Source: Roseiconus lacunae
GTDB taxonomy: Bacteria; Planctomycetota; Planctomycetia; Pirellulales; Pirellulaceae
Length of the DNA stretch: 64,000 nucleotides
NCBI RefSeq assembly: GCF_008312935.1
Contig: NZ_VSZO01000010.1
Location: 248,001 to 312,000, forward strand
Direction: 5' to 3'
This document shows positions 35,139 to 43,591 of the stretch, in pieces; position 1 is the first letter of the stretch, and each line of letters begins with the position of its first letter. Position numbers and translations under genes: made by a program. The notes beneath the pieces are model-generated. The model searched no databases. It was not told where the DNA came from and worked only from the letters and a program-made list of their open reading frames with translations.

Positions 35139-35360
35139 CACGCTCGACGTTTTGCCCGCTGGATGGAGAACTTCTGGTCGGAGCGGCTCAACCGGATCTG
35201 GGTCCAGTCTTCCCGCATGCGAGTATCTCGCTATTGGACGCGTTCTGTAAAACCAGCCGAAACTCATGCCGAGCAAACACCCGCGAATGCGCACCCTCGA
35301 ACGAGCTTGCAAGGGAATAGGAAAACCGCGAACAGACCGCTACAATTGGCGGCTCAACGA

Positions 35361-35434
35361 GGGCCAGTAGCTCAGTCGGTTAGAGCACGCGACTCATAAT
35401 CGCTTGGTCGGGGGTTCAAGTCCCTCCTGGCCTA
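35361..35434 (+). tRNA. tRNA with anticodon CAT, probably tRNA-Ile2 (lysidine type)
   Basis: A full cloverleaf can be folded in 74 bases: acceptor GGGCCAG with CTGGCCT, D arm GCTC/GAGC, anticodon loop CTCATAA, T loop TTCAAGT, discriminator A; no encoded CCA. The anticodon arm and variable region (GCGACTCATAATCGCTTGG) match bacterial tRNA-Ile2 such as E. coli ileX, and the acceptor has C4-G69 and C5-G68, the pairs recognised by TilS. So C34 is probably modified to lysidine and the tRNA reads AUA. A C27-U43 mismatch tops the anticodon stem. A T-run follows at about 35438-35445. Confidence 0.9.
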
Positions 35435-35998
35435 TCGTTTTTTTTCGGGAATTTACGGTGCGAAAAGAATCGCCGCCACCTCCGTCGGTGCGGCAATTGA
35501 AATCAGGCAAGCGATGATGTACTTGTGGGCGGTCTCCAGAGAACCATCCTGCCAGGCTGTCTTTGAATCACCGACATCTTCTCTGACTTGGGTCAGAGTC
35601 ACTGGCATTCATTCTCGCCTGCGCTTCTGCCGATATCGTCTAGTTTTCTCGGTGCCGGTGCGTCGAACCCGGCTAGGCCGAGCCGAAATCGAATGAATTG
35701 CCAATGACCATGGCGAGGCCCTTACTTTGCGTTATGCTCAGGCGGCACAACGTTTGGTAAGACATGACGTTGGTTTAACCTTGGCACCTGTCATCGGTCT
35801 GGCGGTTGTGCCGCGTTGTTCGGCGTTATGCTACGCTGGTGCGGCAACGATTCACTGGCTTGTGACTGAGATTATCTGCTCGACCGGAGCGTACGCGTCG
35901 ATCACAGCCTCGAGAGAACATTCAGCAGGCGTGCCATTCACAGAATGAGCGTCCACGTGCCTTTTTGTTGACGGTCATTCCAAGTCACTCGGAGCTCC
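35435..35998. other. Intergenic region after tRNA, no gene seen
   Basis: 564 bases. A T-run directly after the tRNA may end its transcript. One perfect 7-bp hairpin, CTCTGAC-TTGG-GTCAGAG, lies at 35581-35598 without a T-run. Short open frames have no recognisable product. Confidence 0.4.
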
Positions 35999-36580
35999 AT
36001 GTTGGATTCGAATCCTTTTGTCCCACCATCTGACGTCGCCATTGTCACGTCCTCAACGATCAAGCGTCCCCGTGGGATTTCGATTCTCGCGTTTCTTGCG
36101 ATGACTGGAGGCATTGGGCTTTTTTCCGTGCCAGTCACCTACGCCATCAGTTGGGAAGAGGCCCGCACAGCCTTCCAAGAAACTGGCTTTCATCCTGTTT
36201 TTGCTCTGGTTTCTCTCGTGTTTCTAGCGGTGCTGGCTCTTGTCGGTGGCATTGGAATGTGGCGTGGAATGAAGATGGGATGGTGGCTTGGATGCTTTTA
36301 CTACGTTTATGCCATTTTCCGAAACGGAGCTACGATACTAAACATCGCCCTGGTTTCTGACTCATTTGTGGCTGAAGATCAGGCGTCGGATCAGTTCGGT
36401 GCGAAATACGTTATCCGAGTCGCAATAAACTTTCTGCTCGTCCTCTACTTCTTTAAGGGCAACGTGCTGGGATACTTCGGGTTGTCGGAGATCAACAAGC
36501 CTTTGGCAATCGGCATTCTCCTATCGATTTGCACTGGGATAACGGTGGCTGCCAGTGTGGCTTCGGCGATCTTTCTTTGA
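35999..36580 (+). CDS. Small integral membrane protein, function unknown
   Basis: 193 residues with a polar N-terminus (MLDSNPFVPPSD) and four to five hydrophobic segments: residues ~28-50, ~68-88, ~94-112, ~136-152 and ~170-192. The DSNPFxPP start is a common pattern in planctomycete membrane proteins. I see no catalytic motif or conserved transporter signature. A symmetric hairpin terminator follows 30 bases downstream. Function unknown. Confidence 0.7.
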   Translation: MLDSNPFVPPSDVAIVTSSTIKRPRGISILAFLAMTGGIGLFSVPVTYAISWEEARTAFQETGFHPVFALVSLVFLAVLALVGGIGMWRGMKMGWWLGCFYYVYAIFRNGATILNIALVSDSFVAEDQASDQFGAKYVIRVAINFLLVLYFFKGNVLGYFGLSEINKPLAIGILLSICTGITVAASVASAIFL

Positions 36581-36609
36581 TGCCATCCGGGATGGTTGAC
36601 CATTCCATG

Positions 36610-36635
36610 CGACGCCGGGGACTGGCCCGGCGTCG
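36610..36635. terminator. Bidirectional hairpin terminator
   Basis: CGACGCCGGG (36610-36619) pairs perfectly with CCCGGCGTCG (36626-36635) around a 6-base loop. It lies between the convergent ends of the small membrane protein gene and the Asp-rich surface protein gene and could stop both transcripts. T-runs are weak. Confidence 0.7.
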
Positions 36636-36660
36636 TTCTGCTGTGATGGTTGCTTCGCGT

Positions 36661-37533
36661 TTAGTTCTTGAACAGCGCGTACACGTTGAAGTTGTTTCCG
36701 CTGCCACCGACTTTGTCCGCATCGTCGCCGCCATCCAGGTTGATCGATCCGCCGACAAGCGTGTTATTGATGTAGAGCTGGTCGTAGCCATCGTGCAGTT
36801 CGATATCGAGACGGTCATCGACCGTCACGCCTTGCAGCGTCACCCGATCATCGTCTTTGCCCCCGTTGATTTCGATGTCTTCGTAATCTCCCTCGTTGAT
36901 CCAGACGATGTCGTCGCCGCTGTCCATGTCGGCATACAACTTGTCGGCCGCCGACGAATATTGAATTGCGACATCGTCGTTTCCGGTGTCGCCGTCGATG
37001 TCGATCCAATCACCGGCGGACGCATGATAGAGGTCGAGTTCGTCGTGGCCGCTGCCGAGTTCGATATCGATGTCATCGGTAGCATTCGAATATGCGACGA
37101 TCACTTCGTCGTTATGACTGTGGGTACGGATGACGATGTCTCGGGCGATGGTGTTGTAAACACCGACCAGGTCGTTGCCGCTGTCGGTGTCGATGACCAA
37201 GTCGCCGTGACTCGTGTTGTTGAGCTGGAGATTGTTGACAAAGACGCGATCGTTGCCACCGTTCATCGAGATAAACACATCGTCGACCGTCGATGCATTG
37301 ACTTCGAACGGAGAGCTTTGTCCATTGATCGTGGTCGCGCCGTACAGATAGTTTCCGGTGACCCGGATCGATCCATTGACGCGGGCTACGTCGACACGGT
37401 TGCTCGATCCGTTGCCTACGATGTGAAGGTCGTTTCCGATCATCTGAACTCCGACGTCGCCGGCCATCAGCAATCGCTGGTCGACTTGTTGAAACCCTGA
37501 TCCGATTCGTCGTTTGTGGCTGTCGCGTTTCAT
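36661..37533 (-). CDS. Asp/Asn-rich beta-repeat surface protein
   Basis: The ATG at 37533 is preferred over the longer open frame: GGGGAAAAC precedes it, and the resulting 290-residue protein starts with a basic N-terminus and VDQRLLMAGD, a variant of the planctomycete LEPR-xLL motif also seen in the giant protein. The rest is a regular beta repeat of about 20-25 residues rich in Asp, Asn and Gly (DSGNDLVGVYN, GNDDVAIQYSS, GGKDDDRVTLQG). It suggests a Ca-binding right-handed beta-solenoid, with looser spacing than RTX. Surface or extracellular location is inferred. It is divergent from the helical-repeat gene. Confidence 0.75.
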   Translation of the reverse strand: MKRDSHKRRIGSGFQQVDQRLLMAGDVGVQMIGNDLHIVGNGSSNRVDVARVNGSIRVTGNYLYGATTINGQSSPFEVNASTVDDVFISMNGGNDRVFVNNLQLNNTSHGDLVIDTDSGNDLVGVYNTIARDIVIRTHSHNDEVIVAYSNATDDIDIELGSGHDELDLYHASAGDWIDIDGDTGNDDVAIQYSSAADKLYADMDSGDDIVWINEGDYEDIEINGGKDDDRVTLQGVTVDDRLDIELHDGYDQLYINNTLVGGSINLDGGDDADKVGGSGNNFNVYALFKN

Positions 37534-37782
37534 TGTTTTCCCCGTGTTCGTTGGTTGGTTCCAGTGGACTAATTGGGTAAGTTCGGCGTGTTCTGCCGTC
37601 TGGCAAACCAAGCGAGAGGGGATCTCGGATGCTACCGGCAAAGGGCGAAAAACTTTCGCGGGTCGACAAAAACTGCTTTCCCGTCGAAACTGAAGACAGA
37701 TCATCACGGACTACCCGCCGGTGATCACGCCGTCCCCGCGGCATTAAAAATCTGCTTCGTCCCAAATTCCCTCGCACCGACC

Positions 37783-39315
37783 GTGTCTTTAGAAACCACA
37801 CTTGCCGCTCTCGTCGGCCCCGAATCTGACCCCGTCGCCGCCGGATATCGGCTCAAAGAGGTGGCCGATGGCGATTCGGCGGTTGTGATCGAGGTGCTGC
37901 GTTATTTGGCTGAGCATCACGAGCCGCTTTCGCAATCCGATCCGGCCATCATCGGGACACTGCTGCGAATCGTTCATTCCAAACTCGCCGGCGGCGAAAA
38001 CATCCAGGCCGCTCTGAGTGCTCTGCAGCCTGAACTGATCGGAGGAATCGACCAAGCATTGCCGACGAATGTTTCCAATCGCCATCTGCTGCTGCAGCTG
38101 TTGACGCAGTCAAGAAGTGACGACGCATTGAAGGTGTTGGTCGAACGTTTGATCGAACGACCGCTGGACGACTGGATGCAGGTCGGTCAGGTACTCGGTC
38201 CTTTAATGAGTCATAACGATTGGGACATCGACGCGCTGTTTCCGAAACTCCTGGAGTGCATTTCGGAGCCTTCGACCGCGGCGCCGTTGCTGGACTTGGC
38301 TAATTATCTTTACCGCAGCGAACGGGTTGATCCACACCCGGCGGCGGAAATGGTCACGTCATTACAGGAGCTATTGGGGGCCGTTTCCAGACGCCTGGAG
38401 CGATTCGAGGAAGACCCACGCTCGTTCGGCGACGATGTCCCCACCGTTCAGAAACGTCTTGGCGAAGCCGTCGCGCTCGCCGTTTCGTTGTGTGATTCGT
38501 TGGCCTGCATTGGCGACGCCACCTCCGTCGGAAAGCTGAATCAAACGGTCACGTTAAAGCATCGCCGGGTTCAATGTGAAGCCGCCGGCGCGCTGGCAAA
38601 GCTTGGCGACGAGGAAGGACGCAAGCGTTTGATCGAGCTTGCCGACGAACCAGCCGCGCGGCTGCGAGCGATCGCTTATGCCGATGAACTTGGCATTGGG
38701 GAAGAAATCGAAGATCGCCTGCGATCAGACGAGTCGACTGCCGAGGCCGAGATGGCACTGTGGTTGAGCCAGCCGCATCAGATGGGCGTCCCGCCGACAC
38801 ATGTCGAAGTCGCCGCCAATCGGCGGATGCTATGGCCCAGCTTCGATGACCCCGTCGATGTGATCCTGGTCCGATTTGAATACAACACCGGCAGTGGTCT
38901 GTACAGCAACATCGGGCTGACCGGACCTGGCGTGAGCGCGTTAAGTTGCGACCTGGCGGACATGCCGATCGATGATATCTACGCGATTTACGCGGGCTGG
39001 CATGCCGACCATCCGGACATCTTTACCGTGCCCGCCGATTCGCAAAACGAGGCTCAACTGCGGGTGATGGAAACGTTTCAGCAGCACCTTCAGCACATCG
39101 GATACGAAGAACTGAAGCCGCAATTGTTGGGCCTATTTCTGGACGAACGGGCTGGCGTGTTTTCTGCGGTTCGCGAGGGCACGCAATGCTTGGTTGTCAC
39201 CGACGGACTCGAAACGATCGACCACGCCACTGCCGGCCGGCATCGCCCACTCGCCGCGGAAGACATTTTTAATCTGTACAAAGGCCGCAAGATGTTACGG
39301 ACGTTTAACTCGTAA
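37783..39315 (+). CDS. HEAT-like helical repeat protein
   Basis: The frame is open from 37573, but the leading part looks non-coding (many Arg, Cys and His), and the first credible start is GTG at 37783, giving VSLETTLAALVGPE. The 510-residue product is alpha-helical with repeating Leu/Ala patterns. Around residues 220-315, HRRVQCEAAGALAKLGDEEG and the following sequence resemble HEAT/PBS-lyase-type units. The C-terminal ~170 residues form a mixed alpha/beta domain (LVRFEYNTGSGLYSNIGLTG) of unknown family. No signal peptide, so probably a cytosolic scaffold or binding protein. It converges on another helical-repeat gene whose stop lies only 5 bases away. Confidence 0.65.
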   Translation: MSLETTLAALVGPESDPVAAGYRLKEVADGDSAVVIEVLRYLAEHHEPLSQSDPAIIGTLLRIVHSKLAGGENIQAALSALQPELIGGIDQALPTNVSNRHLLLQLLTQSRSDDALKVLVERLIERPLDDWMQVGQVLGPLMSHNDWDIDALFPKLLECISEPSTAAPLLDLANYLYRSERVDPHPAAEMVTSLQELLGAVSRRLERFEEDPRSFGDDVPTVQKRLGEAVALAVSLCDSLACIGDATSVGKLNQTVTLKHRRVQCEAAGALAKLGDEEGRKRLIELADEPAARLRAIAYADELGIGEEIEDRLRSDESTAEAEMALWLSQPHQMGVPPTHVEVAANRRMLWPSFDDPVDVILVRFEYNTGSGLYSNIGLTGPGVSALSCDLADMPIDDIYAIYAGWHADHPDIFTVPADSQNEAQLRVMETFQQHLQHIGYEELKPQLLGLFLDERAGVFSAVREGTQCLVVTDGLETIDHATAGRHRPLAAEDIFNLYKGRKMLRTFNS

Positions 39316-39320
39316 CGAAG

Positions 39321-40916
39321 CTAGCCTGCCGAACGTTTCAGGTTTCCGTCGCCGACCGGTTCAAGATCGGAGGCTTCCGGCTCGCCCCCCCTCATCAACT
39401 TCAATACATTGCGGCGGATCGTTTCTCGGGCCTTCGCTTCCGCACGACGCTGTAATTGGTAAAGCTGAAACTGTTTTAGCTCCCGCGGTCCGGCTTCCAT
39501 GCCATGTTCTTCGAGTTGTTTCTTGATGTCTTCCCAGGCCTCTTTTTCTTCTGCGGACATTTCGATTTCAAGCTCTTCGCCCGACTCATTGTTGTCGTCG
39601 CCGGAGTCGTCTTCGCGCTGGAGAGCTGGAAGACGATCGCTCGGGTCTTCGACATGAACCACGAGGTCTTCAATGATGATTCCCAGGATGTCGTGTGACG
39701 CCGGCTTAATAAAGCCAACGTCAGTGACGGGAACCGAATGCAATTGGGCGATCGCGGCAGCGGCGACGTCACGAATTTGAACGTTGCTTTCGGTACTGCC
39801 AATGTAGTGGTTACGAACGACGACGGTGGAGTCGTTGAGGTACTTGGCCAGGAGCGCCGTGTCGGCCAAAGTTCCGCGACTGGCGAGTGCTTGAATCGCC
39901 CGGCTGAGCAGCTGCGGATCGGGGTTCTGTGACAACGTCTTGATCGCTAAATCGCGGGCGATGTCCAATTTCCAGTCCAACGCGATTCGCAGTACGCGGT
40001 CACGAATGCTCAGGTGGCTTTTCTCCATCCATTTGACGACGACCTTGGTGAACGGTTCGCCGAACGCCGGATCGCCGCGCATCTCGTTTGCCGGATGCAA
40101 GTTCAGCAGCGAATAGATTCCGATATCGTACTGGGCATCCGTTTCAACATCACTGATGGTCGGTGGAAGCAGCAGAGCGAGTAGGTCGATGCGTCGTGGT
40201 GTCTTGGAAATGCCGATACCAAGTTGCCGCAATCGCGAGTTGACTTTCGTGATCGCCTCGAGAACTTCGCGTTTGGTGCCTCCCAGGGCTTTGACAGCGT
40301 AGGGATGTTCACGAAAAAGGTCGACGAACATCTCGCGCACTTGGGGTGTGTCCCCGAAAATCTCTTCAAACTCCGGCCAGCCGTTGAGGTCGGTCGGTTT
40401 GCCCTGAAGGAAGTTCTCGATTTGATTTTCGAATGCGTGATCGGTCAACTTCGCAACGATTCGTTCGAGGCGGTCGATCTGCTCGGCATCGGTCAAACCT
40501 TCTCGGTGTCGCCGCATTGAAGGAATCGCCGTGGCACCGAGTTGGTAAAGTTCTTCCGAGGCTGCCTCGCGGGTTTTGAACTTCCCGCTAGCTAGCATTT
40601 CGACCAATCGATCGACTTGTTGCTCGGTGGACTGTTGTTCGGGGGGAAGGGAGGTGTTCGAGCTCGTCTCTGTCCCCGTTCTCGGATGCTCTGTCCCTGG
40701 AAGCTCTGCCCCCAATCCATTCGTGACAGGAGTGGCGACGACGAGGATGAGCCAGCAAATCAGGGGGTGCGAGGTTTTCGGCCAGCGGGTGGGGCGCACC
40801 GCGATCACTCGCGGGCCGGTTCGGGTGAGAAGAGGCGAAGCGAACGATCGATGACGCGAAAAAAGCCGTCGGGGCGGTGTCGATTCGGCGTCATGGTGTA
40901 AAGCTGGATGGATCAT
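39321..40916 (-). CDS. Membrane-anchored or exported helical repeat protein
   Basis: A TTG at 40958 is possible, but the ATG at 40916 is the first good start (531 residues). A hydrophobic stretch, PLICWLILVVATPVTNG, lies at residues ~71-87 after an Arg-rich leader, so the protein is an N-terminally anchored or atypically exported product. Residues ~115-175 (LASGKFKTREAASEELYQLG) and ~310-405 resemble HEAT/armadillo-like helices. A strongly acidic linker near residue 450 precedes a charged helical tail. No enzyme motif. Its stop is adjacent to that of the convergent helical-repeat gene. Confidence 0.65.
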   Translation of the reverse strand: MIHPALHHDAESTPPRRLFSRHRSFASPLLTRTGPRVIAVRPTRWPKTSHPLICWLILVVATPVTNGLGAELPGTEHPRTGTETSSNTSLPPEQQSTEQQVDRLVEMLASGKFKTREAASEELYQLGATAIPSMRRHREGLTDAEQIDRLERIVAKLTDHAFENQIENFLQGKPTDLNGWPEFEEIFGDTPQVREMFVDLFREHPYAVKALGGTKREVLEAITKVNSRLRQLGIGISKTPRRIDLLALLLPPTISDVETDAQYDIGIYSLLNLHPANEMRGDPAFGEPFTKVVVKWMEKSHLSIRDRVLRIALDWKLDIARDLAIKTLSQNPDPQLLSRAIQALASRGTLADTALLAKYLNDSTVVVRNHYIGSTESNVQIRDVAAAAIAQLHSVPVTDVGFIKPASHDILGIIIEDLVVHVEDPSDRLPALQREDDSGDDNNESGEELEIEMSAEEKEAWEDIKKQLEEHGMEAGPRELKQFQLYQLQRRAEAKARETIRRNVLKLMRGGEPEASDLEPVGDGNLKRSAG

Positions 40917-41087
40917 GCCGTCATTCGGGTCGGCGATTTGCCAATGCGGGTACTGCAAAACTGTTTTGCCTTGTCGATTCTATCCCGCGTAGCTACCCTG
41001 TGTGCAGTGACATTTCGAGGCATTTGCATGGTCTCGGATGTATTTAACGGGATTTACGGCCACTTGCAGCCTTACTGCTAAAGAGCC

Positions 41088-42431
41088 ATGAGAACAGAAC
41101 AAACTGCACGCGACGCTTCGGCGTCAACACCGACGGCTACCGATTCGGCCGTCTCGAAAACTTCTTCCAGCCGATCGGACGCTGCCCACCAAGCTGGCGG
41201 GCCTCAGCAGTCAGGCAGGTCTCAGCAAACCGGTAACGCCATGCAACAGGGTGATCCGCGGCAAGCTGATCTATCGACCCAGTGTGTCCACGCAGGCGAG
41301 CGGCGGCAAAAAGATTCCGGCAGTATCACAACGCCGATCTATACCGCCGCCACGTTTACTTTTGAATCGACGGACGACTTGCTTCGATTCGTTAACGGCG
41401 AAGAAGAGCGGGAGGAGTACGGTCGCTACGGCAATCCCAATGAACGCAGCGTCGAAGCAAAAATCGCGGCGCTCGAAAAGTGCGAAGAATCGATCGTTTA
41501 CGGTAGCGGTATGTCGGCAATCGTTGGCTTGCTGATGACCAAATTATCTGCCGGCGATGAGATCGTTTTCTTTGACCAGTGTTATCATCGCAGTCGCGAG
41601 TTTTGTGCGAAGCACTTGTCGCGTTTCGGCGTCGTGACACGCCAAGTGACCACCGGCGACTATGACGCGATGGAAGCGGCGATCAACGAGAACACCAAGA
41701 TGTTGGTCAGCGAGTCTCCGACCAATCCGCACTTGTCGGTGATCGACTTGGAACGTTTCGCCGCGGTCGGCAAAGCCAACGAAGTCGAGACATTGATCGA
41801 TGCGACTTTGGCGACCCCGTACAACTTGAATCCGACCGAGTACGGTGTGGATTACGTCCTGCATTCGGCGACGAAGTACCTCGGCGGGCACAATGATTTG
41901 ATCGCCGGTGTGATTTGTGGACGCAGCGAACAACTCGAATCGGTTCGCAAACTGCGCGGTGTGCTTGGCAACATCAATTCGCCGCACAACATGTACCTGT
42001 TGGAACGAGGCTTGAAAACGTTTGAGTTGCGGATGCAACGACAGAACGAGAACGGTTTGCGTGTGGCCCAGTTCCTGGAGTCGCACCCACGTGTTGATCT
42101 CGTTTATTATCCAGGCTTAGAGAGCCACCCGACGCATGAGATCGCGAAAGCACAGATGCGCGGCTTCGGCGGTTTGATCACTTTCACGATTCGTGACGCC
42201 GATTGGAAACAGACGGCGAACATCGTCGATGCGGCACGCATTCCACGGATCGCGCCAAGTTTGGGTGGTGTCGAGTCACTGATCGAGCAGCCGCTGGTGA
42301 TGAGTTACTTCCACTGCACGCCGGAAGATCGGGTCAAATTTGGCATCAGCGACAACATGATTCGCATGTCGTGCGGCATTGAAAACACCGAAGATTTGAT
42401 CGCAGACTTGGAACAAGCGTTGACCGCATGA
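41088..42431 (+). CDS. Cystathionine gamma-synthase-like PLP enzyme
   Basis: Cys/Met-metabolism PLP enzyme (trans-sulfuration family). SATKYLGGHND places the Schiff-base lysine at Lys263. YGSGMSAI is the cofactor phosphate-binding loop, RYGNPN contains the conserved Tyr/Arg, and APSLGGVESLIEQPLVMSYF is the C-terminal substrate-site signature. That last motif and the IDATLATPYN stretch resemble plant-type cystathionine gamma-synthases, which join cysteine to an activated homoserine on the way to methionine. The first ~51 residues are a Ser/Thr/Gln/Ala-rich extension absent from most bacterial members; Met52 (41241) could be the real start, giving the usual ~396 residues. Its stop overlaps the next gene by four bases, so both are surely co-expressed. 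Confidence 0.85.
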   Translation: MRTEQTARDASASTPTATDSAVSKTSSSRSDAAHQAGGPQQSGRSQQTGNAMQQGDPRQADLSTQCVHAGERRQKDSGSITTPIYTAATFTFESTDDLLRFVNGEEEREEYGRYGNPNERSVEAKIAALEKCEESIVYGSGMSAIVGLLMTKLSAGDEIVFFDQCYHRSREFCAKHLSRFGVVTRQVTTGDYDAMEAAINENTKMLVSESPTNPHLSVIDLERFAAVGKANEVETLIDATLATPYNLNPTEYGVDYVLHSATKYLGGHNDLIAGVICGRSEQLESVRKLRGVLGNINSPHNMYLLERGLKTFELRMQRQNENGLRVAQFLESHPRVDLVYYPGLESHPTHEIAKAQMRGFGGLITFTIRDADWKQTANIVDAARIPRIAPSLGGVESLIEQPLVMSYFHCTPEDRVKFGISDNMIRMSCGIENTEDLIADLEQALTA

Positions 42432-43591
42432 GTGATCAGAAAAAGGACTCGCTCTCGTTCCGAACCCGTGCGATCCATGTCGGCAACGAAGTGGACCCGT
42501 CAACCGGCGCGGTTGTACCACCGGTCCATTTCGCCAGCACGTTTCGTCAGCCCGGCGCTGGCGAGTGGGGCGAGTTCGATTATTCTCGCAGCGGAAACCC
42601 AACGCGCAGTCACCTGCAAGACACACTCGCGTCGCTTGAATCAGGAATCGGGGCACTGGCTTTCTCCAGTGGGATGGCCGCAATCCATGCGGTCACGATG
42701 CTGCTGGAAACCGGGGATCACGTCGTAGCGGGCTGCGACTTGTACGGCGGCGCCTATCGATTACTTCACAAAATTTGTAACCGCAGCGGGATCGAGGTTT
42801 CGCTGGTCGACATGACCGACGTGAACCGGGTCGCCGAAGCGGTCGGCGATCGCACCAAGTTAATTTGGGCCGAAACGATCGGCAATCCGCGGCTATCGAT
42901 TCCGGACCTTCCCGTCTTGGCGACGCTTGCCAAACAACGTGGCGTGCTGATTGGCGTCGACAACACCTTCGGAACGCCAAGCTTGATTCGGCCGCTTGAA
43001 TCCGGCATCGACATTGTCATGCATTCGGCGACGAAGTATCTCGGCGGGCACAGTGATTGCCTCGGTGGAACGCTTGCCGTTGCCGATCAAGAGCTATTCG
43101 ACCGGTTGTATTACATTCAAAATGCGACCGGCGCGGTGCTGGATCCGATGAGTTCTTTTTTAATCAGTCGGGGCCTGAAAACGCTGGACTTGCGTGTTCG
43201 TGAGCAAAGTCGAACGGCATTAGAAATAGCGGCCTGGCTGCGAGAGCATCCGAAGGTCCGCGGCGTACTCTATCCGGGGCTTGAGAATCACCCGCAACAT
43301 GAATTGGCGAGCCGGCTATTCGACGGTGGATTCGGGGCGATGGTGACGTTCGAGTTAGACGCGGGAATCGACCAGACGGCGCGGGTTTGCGAAGCGACGC
43401 AGTTGTTTCATCTCGCCGTCAGCCTGGGCGCGGTCGAGTCATTGATTGAGCAACCGGCGACGATGTCGCACGCGAGCTACGATGCTGCCGACCGAGAACG
43501 CTTTGGGATCACCGATGGGCTGATTCGATTGTCGGTCGGACTTGAATCGTTTGATGACCTTCGCGACGACTTGGCTGCGGCGATCGGTTAA
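42428..43591 (+). CDS. Trans-sulfuration PLP enzyme (cystathionine lyase/synthase type)
   Basis: Second enzyme of the same family; 387 residues, the normal length. Motifs: YSRSGNP, SSGMAAI (cofactor phosphate loop), AETIGNPRLSIPD, Schiff-base Lys203 in HSATKYLGGHSD, and AVSLGAVESLIEQPATMSH. The C-terminal signature is closer to bacterial cystathionine gamma-lyase/beta-lyase/MetB proteins than to the upstream partner. Together the two genes could form a cysteine-homocysteine interconversion pair, with upstream synthase and this one lyase. Exact direction cannot be decided from sequence. The start overlaps the upstream stop (ATGA at 42428-42431). Confidence 0.88.
   Translation: MSDQKKDSLSFRTRAIHVGNEVDPSTGAVVPPVHFASTFRQPGAGEWGEFDYSRSGNPTRSHLQDTLASLESGIGALAFSSGMAAIHAVTMLLETGDHVVAGCDLYGGAYRLLHKICNRSGIEVSLVDMTDVNRVAEAVGDRTKLIWAETIGNPRLSIPDLPVLATLAKQRGVLIGVDNTFGTPSLIRPLESGIDIVMHSATKYLGGHSDCLGGTLAVADQELFDRLYYIQNATGAVLDPMSSFLISRGLKTLDLRVREQSRTALEIAAWLREHPKVRGVLYPGLENHPQHELASRLFDGGFGAMVTFELDAGIDQTARVCEATQLFHLAVSLGAVESLIEQPATMSHASYDAADRERFGITDGLIRLSVGLESFDDLRDDLAAAIG

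Noticed and set aside
35361-35434. Reading the tRNA as elongator or initiator Met
   Set aside because: C4-G69, C5-G68 and the anticodon arm match tRNA-Ile2 better; G1-U72 and the D arm do not fit an initiator.
37615-37630. 16 bases AGAGGGGATCTCGGAT shared with 4381-4396
   Set aside because: One 16-base match in 64 kb is near chance expectation, and flanks do not align.
37573-37782. 70-codon N-terminal part of the HEAT-like frame
   Set aside because: It begins at TTG, is rich in Arg, Cys and His, and lies in the region divergent from the Asp-rich surface gene; GTG at 37783 is the better start.
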